Of a DNA stretch of 33,007 nt, positions 1 through 7,194 are shown piece after piece (position 1 is the stretch's first letter; each line of letters starts with the position of its first letter). Location: assembly GCA_013153275.1 (NCBI GenBank), contig JAADER010000026.1, positions 1 to 33,007 on the forward strand, written 5' to 3'. Below the pieces are notes generated by a model. The model worked only from the letters and a program-made list of their open reading frames with translations, was not told the DNA's origin and made no database searches. This DNA is from Thermoproteota archaeon (GTDB taxonomy: Archaea > Thermoproteota > Thermoprotei > Thermoproteales > Thermocladiaceae). Made by a program: the position numbers and the translations under genes.

Positions 1-797
1 TCAAGACGTTAATGTACATACACTTCCCAATAGATGAGGAGATAAGCGAGGAGAATCTGAGAGAATATGAGTACTATCTGAGATATCCAAAACTTGCTCC
101 AAAATATCTGAAAAGTGCAGACATAGTCGTAGTTAACTCTAGAAGAACGAGACTAGCAGTAGAGATGTTATGGCCCTACTCTCCAGTAGTGATATATCCC
201 CGCATAGATAAGATCTTCTTCAGAGGGGAAACTACAGAGAGCGATATAGGAAGGAAGGAGAAGATGATAATATATGTGGGAAGATTCGTATCATTAAAGA
301 GACAAGATCTTCTACTGCACCTATTCAAGACCGTTAAGGAACATGTAAAAGATGCTAGACTAGCTCTCCTAGGATATGTAGATCCTCGCCACAGAGAGTA
401 CTACGAAGCCGTGAAGAAACTATATGACGAGATACAGGACGTTGCGAAAGATGTTGAACTAATATCATCGCCAGATGACGCTACGTTACTGCAATATTAC
501 AGGATAGCAAAAGTGTACGTACACCTCAGAATCGGCGAGCACTTCGGTATGGCTCCTGTAGAAGCAATGAGCCAGGGAACACCAATAATAATGAGACTAC
601 CTACAGGTCTGATTGAGAAGATAGAAGATAGAACATATGGCAAGTTTGTGGAGACAGATCACGAGATAGTTAGATACATTATACATTTCCTAACGATGGA
701 CAAAGACGAGTATACTAAAATCAGTAAGAGATGCATCATAAAGGCGGGAGAGTTCTACTACATGGACTTCGCAAAAGAGCTTCTGAGACTTCTCTAG
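1..797 (+). CDS. GT4-family glycosyltransferase, 3' part only
   Basis: The reading frame is open to the left edge (first whole codon at base 3), so the N-terminus lies outside the window; the ATG at 12 is probably internal. The visible part is most of the C-terminal Rossmann domain of a GT-B fold family 4 glycosyltransferase. It has the strand and turn IIYVGRF and the nucleotide-sugar signature EHFGMAPVEAMSQGTPII, in which the two Glu residues are the E-x7-E pair. The first residues (MYIHFP) resemble the VHYP segment of ALG11-type mannosyltransferases. The family transfers sugars from nucleotide or dolichol donors to glycans at the cytoplasmic membrane face; donor and acceptor cannot be read here. 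Family call is firm, substrate is not. Confidence 0.85.
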   Translation, partial: KTLMYIHFPIDEEISEENLREYEYYLRYPKLAPKYLKSADIVVVNSRRTRLAVEMLWPYSPVVIYPRIDKIFFRGETTESDIGRKEKMIIYVGRFVSLKRQDLLLHLFKTVKEHVKDARLALLGYVDPRHREYYEAVKKLYDEIQDVAKDVELISSPDDATLLQYYRIAKVYVHLRIGEHFGMAPVEAMSQGTPIIMRLPTGLIEKIEDRTYGKFVETDHEIVRYIIHFLTMDKDEYTKISKRCIIKAGEFYYMDFAKELLRLL

Positions 798-848
798 ATC
801 CTGAAGATTCCCATGATCCAAGTATGAAGTAGAAAGTAGTTATGATGT

Positions 849-917
849 AGCCGCGGACCGCCCGTTCTCCCCTACCGGTCCAGAGCCCGCCATGCTTGGC
901 CGCTACACCACCCGGCT
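849..917 (-). ncRNA. tRNA-Gln(CUG) 5'-half-like RNA, candidate split tRNA half
   Basis: Read on the minus strand, 917 to 879 matches the first 38 positions of an archaeal tRNA-Gln. There is a 7-nt acceptor strand (AGCCGGG), then UG, a D arm with GUGU pairing GCAU around AGCGGCCAA, an anticodon 5' stem GCGGG, and the loop CUCUGGA with anticodon CUG. After A38 the tRNA pattern stops. There is no 3' anticodon strand, T arm or GUUCRA loop in the next 100 nt. Instead GGACCG (881-876) can pair with CGGUCC (860-855), and the terminal CGGCU (853-849) can pair with the initial AGCCG. A TATA box at 949-956 lies at a fitting distance. It may be the 5' half of a split tRNA gene, or a decayed or repurposed tRNA-like RNA. 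The 3' half is not in this window. Confidence 0.7.
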
Positions 918-948
918 TTTTTCTTCGAGCTAGATTCTCTAGCGGGTC

Positions 949-956
949 TTTATAAA
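949..956 (-). promoter_or_regulatory. TATA box for the tRNA-Gln half
   Basis: TTTATAAA lies 35 bp (centre to end) upstream of the tRNA-Gln-like 5' end at 917. A start about 26 bp from the TATA centre would give a leader of about 9 nt. It sits between the Brix gene stop and the RNA, and no other minus-strand gene follows closely, so the RNA half appears to have its own promoter. Confidence 0.6.
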
Positions 957-964
957 CGTTTCTC

Positions 965-1630
965 CTACTCTCCTAGAAGCTCAGCTATGTCAGGACTGGG
1001 TACAAGCTCTCTACCAGTAACGTAATATACTCTCGAGATCCTTATTATTGGTCCTCGAGGACCAAAATCCTCGCCATCAAGCATCTGTATCTCACATGTG
1101 AAGTCTGGTCTATCATATACTGGTCTTACAACAATTATAGTATCGTACTGGCCTCTTAGCTCGTCCAGGTTCCTAGTATAGAGTGTAGGTATGTTAAATA
1201 TCTGTGAAAAGATGTCGGACACTTCATGATAGTCGAACGAGACTATTACCGCATCTCTGGCCCTGTTTTTCACAATCCTTCTTATAGGCATGTCAACTAT
1301 GAGCTTAACACCTATAAGCTTTATCAGATAGGGAAGCCATCTGTAGCTAGCTCTCTCTTTATCAACCTCTATGAACCTGATAGCGACAGGGTTTCCTCTC
1401 CTGACAGTGATATACATTATGTATCTAGCATCTCTCTCCATAGCTTTCATAACAAGCTCATCAATGGACATTCTTCCCCTATTTATCTTAAATGACCGTG
1501 GTAGAGCTTGGACAAGCTCGTTAAGAAACTGTCTTACACGTAGGTTAGGGTCTCTCGACGACGATACTGCTACCCTGTTTGGTATCGTAGTTAGGGCTCT
1601 TATTATCCTCTTCTCGCTCTTTCTCTCCAT
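965..1630 (-). CDS. Brix-domain ribosome biogenesis protein (Imp4-like)
   Basis: This 221-residue protein fits the archaeal Imp4/Brix family in length and pattern. It starts with a basic stretch and TTIPNRVAVSSSRDP, followed by VRQFLNELVQALPRSFKINRG. The second half, with the RGPIIRI strand, completes the single Brix fold. Family members bind rRNA and assist pre-rRNA folding and ribosome assembly. The ATG at 1630 lies 28 bp inside the upstream eL43 gene, so the two are translationally linked in one minus-strand operon with a ribosomal protein. A start downstream of the overlap is possible, but no in-frame ATG occurs before residue 54. It is followed by the orphan tRNA half. Confidence 0.85.
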   Translation of the reverse strand: MERKSEKRIIRALTTIPNRVAVSSSRDPNLRVRQFLNELVQALPRSFKINRGRMSIDELVMKAMERDARYIMYITVRRGNPVAIRFIEVDKERASYRWLPYLIKLIGVKLIVDMPIRRIVKNRARDAVIVSFDYHEVSDIFSQIFNIPTLYTRNLDELRGQYDTIIVVRPVYDRPDFTCEIQMLDGEDFGPRGPIIRISRVYYVTGRELVPSPDIAELLGE

Positions 1631-1914
1631 CTCTGCTTCTCTCTCTCTATCAGTCTTAGCTCCTCTGGAGCTAGGGTCTTACCCAGCGTCGTCTGTGGAA
1701 CCCATGCGCCACCGGCAAACGTGAATCCACATTTTGGACATCTCCATATGCCGAATGCAAGTCTCTCCATCCTCGTTATAGATCTACATTTCGGACAGCG
1801 ATGCCTACCCTTCTGCTTCACCTCTATCTGAGTCACTTTCCTTCTTATGCCCATTCCATACCTGGCACCATACCTTCCGGCTGGTCCAACTACCTTAGTA
1901 TGGCTGAAGGGCAT
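1603..1914 (-). CDS. rpl37ae: 50S ribosomal protein eL43 (L37Ae)
   Basis: This 103-residue basic protein carries the classic eL43 zinc ribbon: CPKC, about 14 residues, then CPKCGFTFAGGAWVP. The N-terminal KVVGPAGRYGARYGMGIRRKV is typical of the family, and the C-terminus is a charged helix. eL43 binds 23S rRNA in the large subunit. The ATG at 1914 is 31 bp from the centre of a TATA-like CTATAATAAG at 1941-1950, so the mRNA leader would be only a few nucleotides. The 3' end overlaps the Brix gene by 28 bp. Confidence 0.96.
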   Translation of the reverse strand: MPFSHTKVVGPAGRYGARYGMGIRRKVTQIEVKQKGRHRCPKCRSITRMERLAFGIWRCPKCGFTFAGGAWVPQTTLGKTLAPEELRLIEREKQRWRERARRG

Positions 1915-1940
1915 GTTCTCGAGAAGGTCTGCTTTAGGGG

Positions 1941-1950
1941 CTTATTATAG
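1941..1950 (-). promoter_or_regulatory. TATA-like element upstream of rpl37ae
   Basis: CTATAATAAG on the minus strand, centre 31 bp before the eL43 ATG, in the 64-bp gap after rpl14. It suggests that eL43 and Brix can be transcribed independently of rpl14. Confidence 0.45.
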
Positions 1951-1978
1951 GTTTTCGTTTTACGTCTACGTCCAGGTC

Positions 1979-2413
1979 TCAGACTATCATTGTAGCTAAG
2001 TTAGCTATCGACGGCCATCTCAGAGCGGCCTCCATTGCGACTGGACCGTGGATCTCGGTCCCCTTTGGATTACCCATCTCGTCCGTGATCACGACGGCAT
2101 TGTCCTCAAACATTATCCAGGTACCGTCCTGTCTTCTATATGGCTTTCTCTGTCTTATCACGATTGCTCTCATTATCTGCTTTCTCATCTCTGGCTTTCC
2201 CTCTCGTACAGATACGACGACCATGTCTCCTACAGCAGCTCCTGGTACTCTTCTGTGGACTGTCTTGGCCTTGCACCCGCATACTCCTATTATCCTGACA
2301 AGCTTTGCACCACTGTTATCTGCTACAGGTACTAGACTATTTATGAATACTGCTGGCGGAATATGGAACTTCCATGGTACACCTACCTGTCTTGCTGCTC
2401 CCTTCTTCGCCAT
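1979..2413 (-). CDS. rpl14: 50S ribosomal protein uL14
   Basis: This 144-residue protein shows the uL14 pattern: [19 protein letters not shown], then [22 protein letters not shown] and the conserved [24 protein letters not shown]. It is a beta-barrel large-subunit protein that contacts 23S rRNA near the factor-binding site. Here it is alone between secY and eL43, without the S17/L24/S4e neighbours usual in archaeal ribosomal operons. The ATG at 2413 is 28.5 bp from the centre of the palindromic TATA element at 2437-2446, so the transcript is close to leaderless. Confidence 0.97.
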   Translation of the reverse strand: MAKKGAARQVGVPWKFHIPPAVFINSLVPVADNSGAKLVRIIGVCGCKAKTVHRRVPGAAVGDMVVVSVREGKPEMRKQIMRAIVIRQRKPYRRQDGTWIMFEDNAVVITDEMGNPKGTEIHGPVAMEAALRWPSIANLATMIV

Positions 2414-2436
2414 AGCTATGTTAGAGACCTAGCGGG

Positions 2437-2446
2437 CTTTTAAAAG
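2437..2446. promoter_or_regulatory. Palindromic TATA element shared by rpl14 and a C/D sRNA
   Basis: CTTTTAAAAG is a perfect inverted repeat centred at 2441.5. The rpl14 start codon on the minus strand is 28.5 bp away and the C box of the plus-strand sRNA is 27.5 bp away. Both distances fit an archaeal TATA box, so one element may serve both directions. Confidence 0.55.
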
Positions 2447-2465
2447 TGTTCCTAAAATGTAGAGA

Positions 2466-2519
2466 GGAGTGATGAGGAGTTTAGCAGCTGACAGGTGGTG
2501 ACCGCTATCCTAGCTGATC
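2466..2519 (+). ncRNA. C/D box sRNA
   Basis: A complete archaeal C/D guide RNA layout is visible on the plus strand, opposite to its neighbours: C box GTGATGA (2469-2475), 12-nt guide GGAGTTTAGCAG, D' box CTGA (2488-2491), 3-nt spacer, C' box GTGGTGA (2495-2501), 12-nt guide CCGCTATCCTAG, D box CTGA (2514-2517). Such RNAs bind L7Ae, Nop5 and fibrillarin and direct 2'-O-methylation at the nucleotide paired five bases upstream of D or D'. Targets were not identified. The D box touches the secY stop codon, so the 3' ends of the two genes abut or overlap. Confidence 0.85.
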
Positions 2520-3945
2520 ACACTCTCTCGAGGCCAGCAAACCTCTTCAGTCCTGGGAACAGCTCGAACACGTGCTCCTGTACTGCTATGCCATAGTACT
2601 GAAGTGCTATCTCTATGAGCAACATGAGTCCTATACCTCCACTGAATACCTGGAGCAGGTCTCCAAGTGCTGCTATCAGTCCTGAGAGTATTCCGCTAGT
2701 TATGGTTAGCGCAAATATGTACTTCTCCAAGTACCTGGCTATTATCTTGAGGTTTGGTCTGAATCCAGGTATGCTGAGCTTAGCATCGACGATATACTTA
2801 GCCTGATCCTCAGCCGACATTCCCGCTATGTTCACCCAGATATAGGCATATATCGTACATAGCACAACGTAGATTATTATATGTGCCACAACGTACTGTG
2901 GAGTTATGTTAGGTGGTGGCGGTGACCAGAGGAAGTAGAGTACAGAGTTCACACATGGCTCATATCCTCCATGAGGCAGAGGCTGGATGCATGCGAGCCA
3001 CCTCAATGCTGGATTGTGAACTGCTGCAAACGCGACGTACTGTAACATGTGTGACACGAGGATCAGAGTGAACGCTGTGAATATTATTGGCAGTACTGAC
3101 ACATACATTACACGTAGCGGGAGACTGTACCTTATTCCTCTGTACTGTGGAATAGAGAGAGGTATAGGTACGCTAAGCATCTCGAGGTACAGTATGAAGA
3201 ATCCCAGCAGTATAGTAGCTACGAGGCCTACTATAGTGCCTCCTCTGAAGAACGAGTACACTAGGTCTGGCGGGAATATTCCTCTAGCTGCTGCAGCTAT
3301 CAGTGCAGGTATTATTCCTACAGGTAACGTGTCGGGACCTATGACTGGGGAGAACGTGTACCATAGCACTGTCTTAGCTATGCTTACGAGTATGAACAGG
3401 CTTATACCGCTTCCAAGTCCCCACCCATTAGTGACCAGGTCATCTAGCAGTATTATTATGAGAGTCGCTATCATTAGCTGGACTATCACAGCTATCTTGA
3501 GAGGAATGCTAGGTACGCTGAGCATCCCTATCGTCACAGCTACAAGAGACTCGAAGAACGCTATGACCAGCGACAGCAGCTTCATCAGGGCGTTGAATCT
3601 TGCTCTGTCAATTGGATCCTCCAGGTCTATGTCGAGGATCCCTGAGAATACGAGGATCTCCAGGAGTATTCCAGCGATGACTATGGGGCCTATACCCAGG
3701 TGAGCTAGTGTTCCCCTGCTTGTAGCGAATATCAGGGACATAAGCCTCAACAAACCTGCAGATGGAGTGGCGGCCTTATACACTCCATATAGCGGCACAA
3801 CCATGAGGAGCAGATATATTGTTATTGCAACAAAAGTCCACAACAGTCTCGCAGTTAGAGGCTGAGGAGTCTTAGGCCTAGGAACAGTAGGCATCAGACG
3901 CAGTATTGGGTCCAGCTTCTCAATGAATGAACGGAGCTGTGACAC
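2518..3945 (-). CDS. secY: Preprotein translocase subunit SecY
   Basis: This 475-residue polytopic membrane protein has the ten-helix SecY pattern. Recognisable parts are the N-terminal amphipathic segment with RLLWTFVAITIYLLLMVVPLYG, the plug region, LLDDLVTNGWGLGSGISLFI, the cytoplasmic loop with YRGIRYSLPLRVMYVSVLPIIF, and a late IPGFRP segment with LTITSGILSGLIAALGDLLQVFSGGIGLML. SecY forms the protein-conducting channel with SecE and SecBeta. The start is GTG at 3945. In many archaea secY follows ribosomal protein L15, but here it sits between a CobN-like gene and rpl14. TATA-like AT-rich segments lie at about 3961-3980. Confidence 0.97.
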   Translation of the reverse strand: MSQLRSFIEKLDPILRLMPTVPRPKTPQPLTARLLWTFVAITIYLLLMVVPLYGVYKAATPSAGLLRLMSLIFATSRGTLAHLGIGPIVIAGILLEILVFSGILDIDLEDPIDRARFNALMKLLSLVIAFFESLVAVTIGMLSVPSIPLKIAVIVQLMIATLIIILLDDLVTNGWGLGSGISLFILVSIAKTVLWYTFSPVIGPDTLPVGIIPALIAAAARGIFPPDLVYSFFRGGTIVGLVATILLGFFILYLEMLSVPIPLSIPQYRGIRYSLPLRVMYVSVLPIIFTAFTLILVSHMLQYVAFAAVHNPALRWLACIQPLPHGGYEPCVNSVLYFLWSPPPPNITPQYVVAHIIIYVVLCTIYAYIWVNIAGMSAEDQAKYIVDAKLSIPGFRPNLKIIARYLEKYIFALTITSGILSGLIAALGDLLQVFSGGIGLMLLIEIALQYYGIAVQEHVFELFPGLKRFAGLERV

Positions 3946-4000
3946 GTCTCAAGCGAGGTCTCTTAAAGTCTTGAAAAGCTTTACCGTCTACAGAAACTCT

Positions 4001-6385
4001 CTATCCAGAACCTATATCCACTCTAAACACCTCTCTCACACAGTCAACAACAGTGTGAAATATATCATCGTCCGATGGGGACTCCTCATAAGATAGTTCT
4101 CTTAACGTACATATCGCTACGTCCCTAGCCTTCTTTAATACCTCAATACTTGTCATACCAAGATGAGGAATATAGAAGCATCTGGATCTAGCCTCATCAT
4201 AATTAACACCTAGAAGCTCAGATACGAGCCTAATAATTGACCTATAGCATGCAGTGTCCTTATGCAGTATCGTGACAGCATACTCGACAGCTCTATCAAG
4301 ATCGTACCTACATCCAAAAACGTGAAGCCCAAGATTAATCTGGCTACTCCTAACTGTCTCTATAGCTCTATGAATCTTCTCAACAATCTCATCCTCGCTA
4401 TCGTTATCTGACACCTCTATATGAGCGTCCTTAGCCTTCTCCAAGATCTTGCTAAGCAGAATCTTGGCCCTACTCCTGTCTCCGAGAGCTTTAGCTCTCG
4501 AGTACTCCGCAAGCATGTTCTCAAGATCCTCAAAGACCTCTGGAATAGACATTGGAGGATAAACGTGATCTATTATCGTAGCATATCCTCTACGTTTAGC
4601 TATGACGCCCTCCATAGGATTAGTAACAACATAGACATACAAGTGTGGTAGATCATCTATTGTTATCTCAGGCCAACAGCTCCAGGATAAACCCACACCT
4701 TTTCCGGGCCTGAACTCCAGGTATCCGTGAGTTCCAAAGTGTATGACTACATCAGCCTTAAACACACGGCTAATCCATCTATATACTGCAAGCCACTGAT
4801 GTGGTGGAGGTATCGTAGGATCGTGAAGTATCTTACAGACCTTTCCATCACACCTAGATCCCGCACATCCAAACTTAGGCTGCAGAAGAACTACAACGTT
4901 ACCGAACCTGAGACCGGGAACTACAAGCTTTCCATCATATAACGCGCCTGCGAGAGGGTTCTTAGGATCTCTAACGAGCTCACGAGGATCCCCCCACGTC
5001 TCTATCATTCGTCTCTTAGCTAGGTCTGGAAGCTCTTCAAACCATGATAGATAGGTATCTAAATCAACTAGATCCAGAGCTCCACCTCTCTCAACTATGT
5101 CCCTAACCGAGGTCCACCTGAACTCACTTATAGCTCTCCGCTCCAGGAACAGTTTTGCGAGCTCTCTCCCGCTTTCTGGAACGTTCTCAACATGGTAGCC
5201 AGCTTCTTTCAATCTCCTGAGAAGCTGGACGACGCTCTCAAGAACGTCAAGGCCGAGACCTACCGCGATGTTTGCCTCGAGACCCTTGCAAGGGGCGTTA
5301 TGTAGAACTATGGCGATCTTCCTCTCGTTTGGCCTCTTTCTACGTAGCTCAACCCACCTCCTGACTCTCCTAGCTATATATGTTGCATGCTGCCTAGCAA
5401 CGTCGAATCCACGGATCTCCCCGAACTCTCCTCTACGCGATCCTGCCAGAACTATAGGCTCTATGAGTCCATCGACCTCAGGCATTATCACCTGATACAC
5501 CTGTGTAAGATAGTCAACTCCCTGAGGAGAGCTTAACCACTCCTCGACGCTTCTGAACCACATTAATATAGGCCTCATAACAGGAACATTAAGGACCTTC
5601 AGAATATCTTGCTCCTCGCTCACTATGCTGAACCTGTCAGAGGTCATAGGCCTGTTAGCAAAGAAGAAGCTCGTGAAGTCTATCAGAAACTCAATAATGC
5701 ATTTACCATCAACTATGAAAAACTCTCTACAAGAATCAGCCTTAGACGGAGTATCTAGAAGAGGATCATGATGACCATGAGTAAACACCACTATGACTCC
5801 AAGCCCAGCCTTCTCGAGCTCCCTAACTAGAGCATCTATGGGACCTACATCACCGCTCACCCAGTGTGATCTGTAGAAGAGAACCCCAACGAGAGGCCTA
5901 TCTGCATACTTATACGACATCAAATAATCATGAACATTATAAAACACTCCCATATCGGGATGATATATGCCATGCCACGGAACCTCGATAGGAGGCTCAA
6001 CCTTCACGTCCCTATCGATCAAGCTTGCGAGAAACAGGATAAGCCTCCTATAGTTCTCTATGCCTCCTCTCATGTAATATTCTTTAGCCTTCCTTATAAC
6101 ATCTATATCAACATTAGATATAGAGATCGTCAGAGGATCTATCGATACTATAAGAACTCTATCACGAAGCTTGTTAAGAATATTCTCAAGCTTCTGAGGA
6201 ATAGTGTAAGAATGTATGAACACTACATCACAGCTCTCTATCTCTCTCAGACTCTCATCTCTCTCGGCCTGATTTACAAGCATTGCGAGACAGCTAACAT
6301 TTCTCTCTCTTGAGACTCTCTCTGCAGCCTCTCTAATCGCATCTATACATCTACCACCATATCCCACTAATATGCAGATTCTCAC
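4001..6385 (-). CDS. CobN/BchH-type metal chelatase large subunit, C-terminally incomplete
   Basis: This 794-residue protein matches the N-terminal two thirds of the CobN/magnesium chelatase H family, which inserts Co or Mg into tetrapyrroles. Visible landmarks are FTHGHHDPLLD, HNAPCKGLEANIAVGLGLDV, LLQPKFGCAG, VIHFGTHGYLEFRPGKG (from residue 549), NPMEGVIAKRRGYATIIDH (from 589) and INLGLHVFG (near 686). Typical CobN is about 1200 residues or more. The conserved last 400 residues, including the LPTGRN region, are absent, and no such piece occurs in the window. It may be a split gene with the second half elsewhere, a shorter chelatase paralogue, or truncated. It starts with GTG at 6385 beside AT-rich TATA-like sequence at 6395-6411, 30 bp after the BtpA gene. 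Confidence 0.85.
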   Translation of the reverse strand: MRICILVGYGGRCIDAIREAAERVSRERNVSCLAMLVNQAERDESLREIESCDVVFIHSYTIPQKLENILNKLRDRVLIVSIDPLTISISNVDIDVIRKAKEYYMRGGIENYRRLILFLASLIDRDVKVEPPIEVPWHGIYHPDMGVFYNVHDYLMSYKYADRPLVGVLFYRSHWVSGDVGPIDALVRELEKAGLGVIVVFTHGHHDPLLDTPSKADSCREFFIVDGKCIIEFLIDFTSFFFANRPMTSDRFSIVSEEQDILKVLNVPVMRPILMWFRSVEEWLSSPQGVDYLTQVYQVIMPEVDGLIEPIVLAGSRRGEFGEIRGFDVARQHATYIARRVRRWVELRRKRPNERKIAIVLHNAPCKGLEANIAVGLGLDVLESVVQLLRRLKEAGYHVENVPESGRELAKLFLERRAISEFRWTSVRDIVERGGALDLVDLDTYLSWFEELPDLAKRRMIETWGDPRELVRDPKNPLAGALYDGKLVVPGLRFGNVVVLLQPKFGCAGSRCDGKVCKILHDPTIPPPHQWLAVYRWISRVFKADVVIHFGTHGYLEFRPGKGVGLSWSCWPEITIDDLPHLYVYVVTNPMEGVIAKRRGYATIIDHVYPPMSIPEVFEDLENMLAEYSRAKALGDRSRAKILLSKILEKAKDAHIEVSDNDSEDEIVEKIHRAIETVRSSQINLGLHVFGCRYDLDRAVEYAVTILHKDTACYRSIIRLVSELLGVNYDEARSRCFYIPHLGMTSIEVLKKARDVAICTLRELSYEESPSDDDIFHTVVDCVREVFRVDIGSG

Positions 6386-6415
6386 ACTCTGAGAAGTGTT
6401 AAATAATATTAAAGC

Positions 6416-7192
6416 TTATAGTGAGTCGAGCTCTCTCCTAATCCTTTCAACTCTCCTCGGATCTATAATCCCCCTCTCATCCTTGATGTATGTCCCAACT
6501 ATTATACCTTTAGCACATTTATAGAGAACAATATTTGAAGGATTGACGCCTGATCCAACGAGCACGGGCACGCTGGAGATCCTACATATGTTACAGACAG
6601 CGTTAGGATCAGGAGGATGGCCTGTTCTTGTACCTGTTATAACAAGAAAGTCGGCCAGACATCTATCTACACAGTCATGTACTAGATCTTCAGGGTCGGG
6701 AGAGTATAAAGGATAGGCATGTTTAACATTTATGTCAGCTAGAACCTCTATCCTCCTTCCAAGAGACCTCATCGTTCTCCACACATGTCCTGCCTCCGGC
6801 TCTACTATGCCTTCAGGACAAGTCACAGGTTGACAGTACGCGTTACATCTTATGAACGATGCACCACATATAGATGCTATACATACTGCCTCACTACAAG
6901 CATTCCTAAGAACGTTAACTCCAACACATATACTAACGTTCTTCACTACCTCTCTGACGATGACGCTCATAGCTATCAAGGTCTCGAGACTCGGCTTCTT
7001 CAGGAAGGGGTTATCATTGAAGTTCTCTACTATCACCGCATCTGCACCTCCATCCTCTGCATTTCTTGCACATTTAACAGCAAAGTCAACGATCTCCTCA
7101 AGATCTCCACCATACCTTGCTGAGCCTGGTAGAGGAGGCAGATGAACTACACATATGAGTAGCCGTCTTCTCTCAGCTATGTCTCTCAGCAT
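6416..7192 (-). CDS. BtpA/SgcQ-family protein
   Basis: This 258-residue protein belongs to the BtpA family, a TIM-barrel group named for a cyanobacterial factor needed for stable photosystem I. It shows CVVHLPPLPGS at the N-terminus, DGGADAVIVENFND, GVNVLRN, ADINVKHAYPL, LVITGTRTGHPPD and VPVLVGSGVNPSNI, then IVGTYIKDERGIIDPRRV. The open frame extends 84 bp upstream into the transporter gene, but ATG 7192 gives the family's usual N-terminus. It starts 3 bp after the upstream stop and has GTGAGG immediately before it. The archaeal role is unknown. It lies between a DUF1646 transporter and a CobN-like chelatase in an apparent operon. Confidence 0.88.
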   Translation of the reverse strand: MLRDIAERRRLLICVVHLPPLPGSARYGGDLEEIVDFAVKCARNAEDGGADAVIVENFNDNPFLKKPSLETLIAMSVIVREVVKNVSICVGVNVLRNACSEAVCIASICGASFIRCNAYCQPVTCPEGIVEPEAGHVWRTMRSLGRRIEVLADINVKHAYPLYSPDPEDLVHDCVDRCLADFLVITGTRTGHPPDPNAVCNICRISSVPVLVGSGVNPSNIVLYKCAKGIIVGTYIKDERGIIDPRRVERIRRELDSL

Positions 7193-7194
7193 CC

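Noticed and set aside
849-917. A complete tRNA-Gln gene, possibly with an intron
   Set aside because: No T loop, 3' anticodon strand or matching 3' exon was found within about 100 nt downstream on the minus strand. The plus strand also gives no tRNA.
3047-3703. Plus-strand reading frame of 218 codons inside secY
   Set aside because: It lies fully antisense to the clear SecY frame, with no family pattern or promoter.
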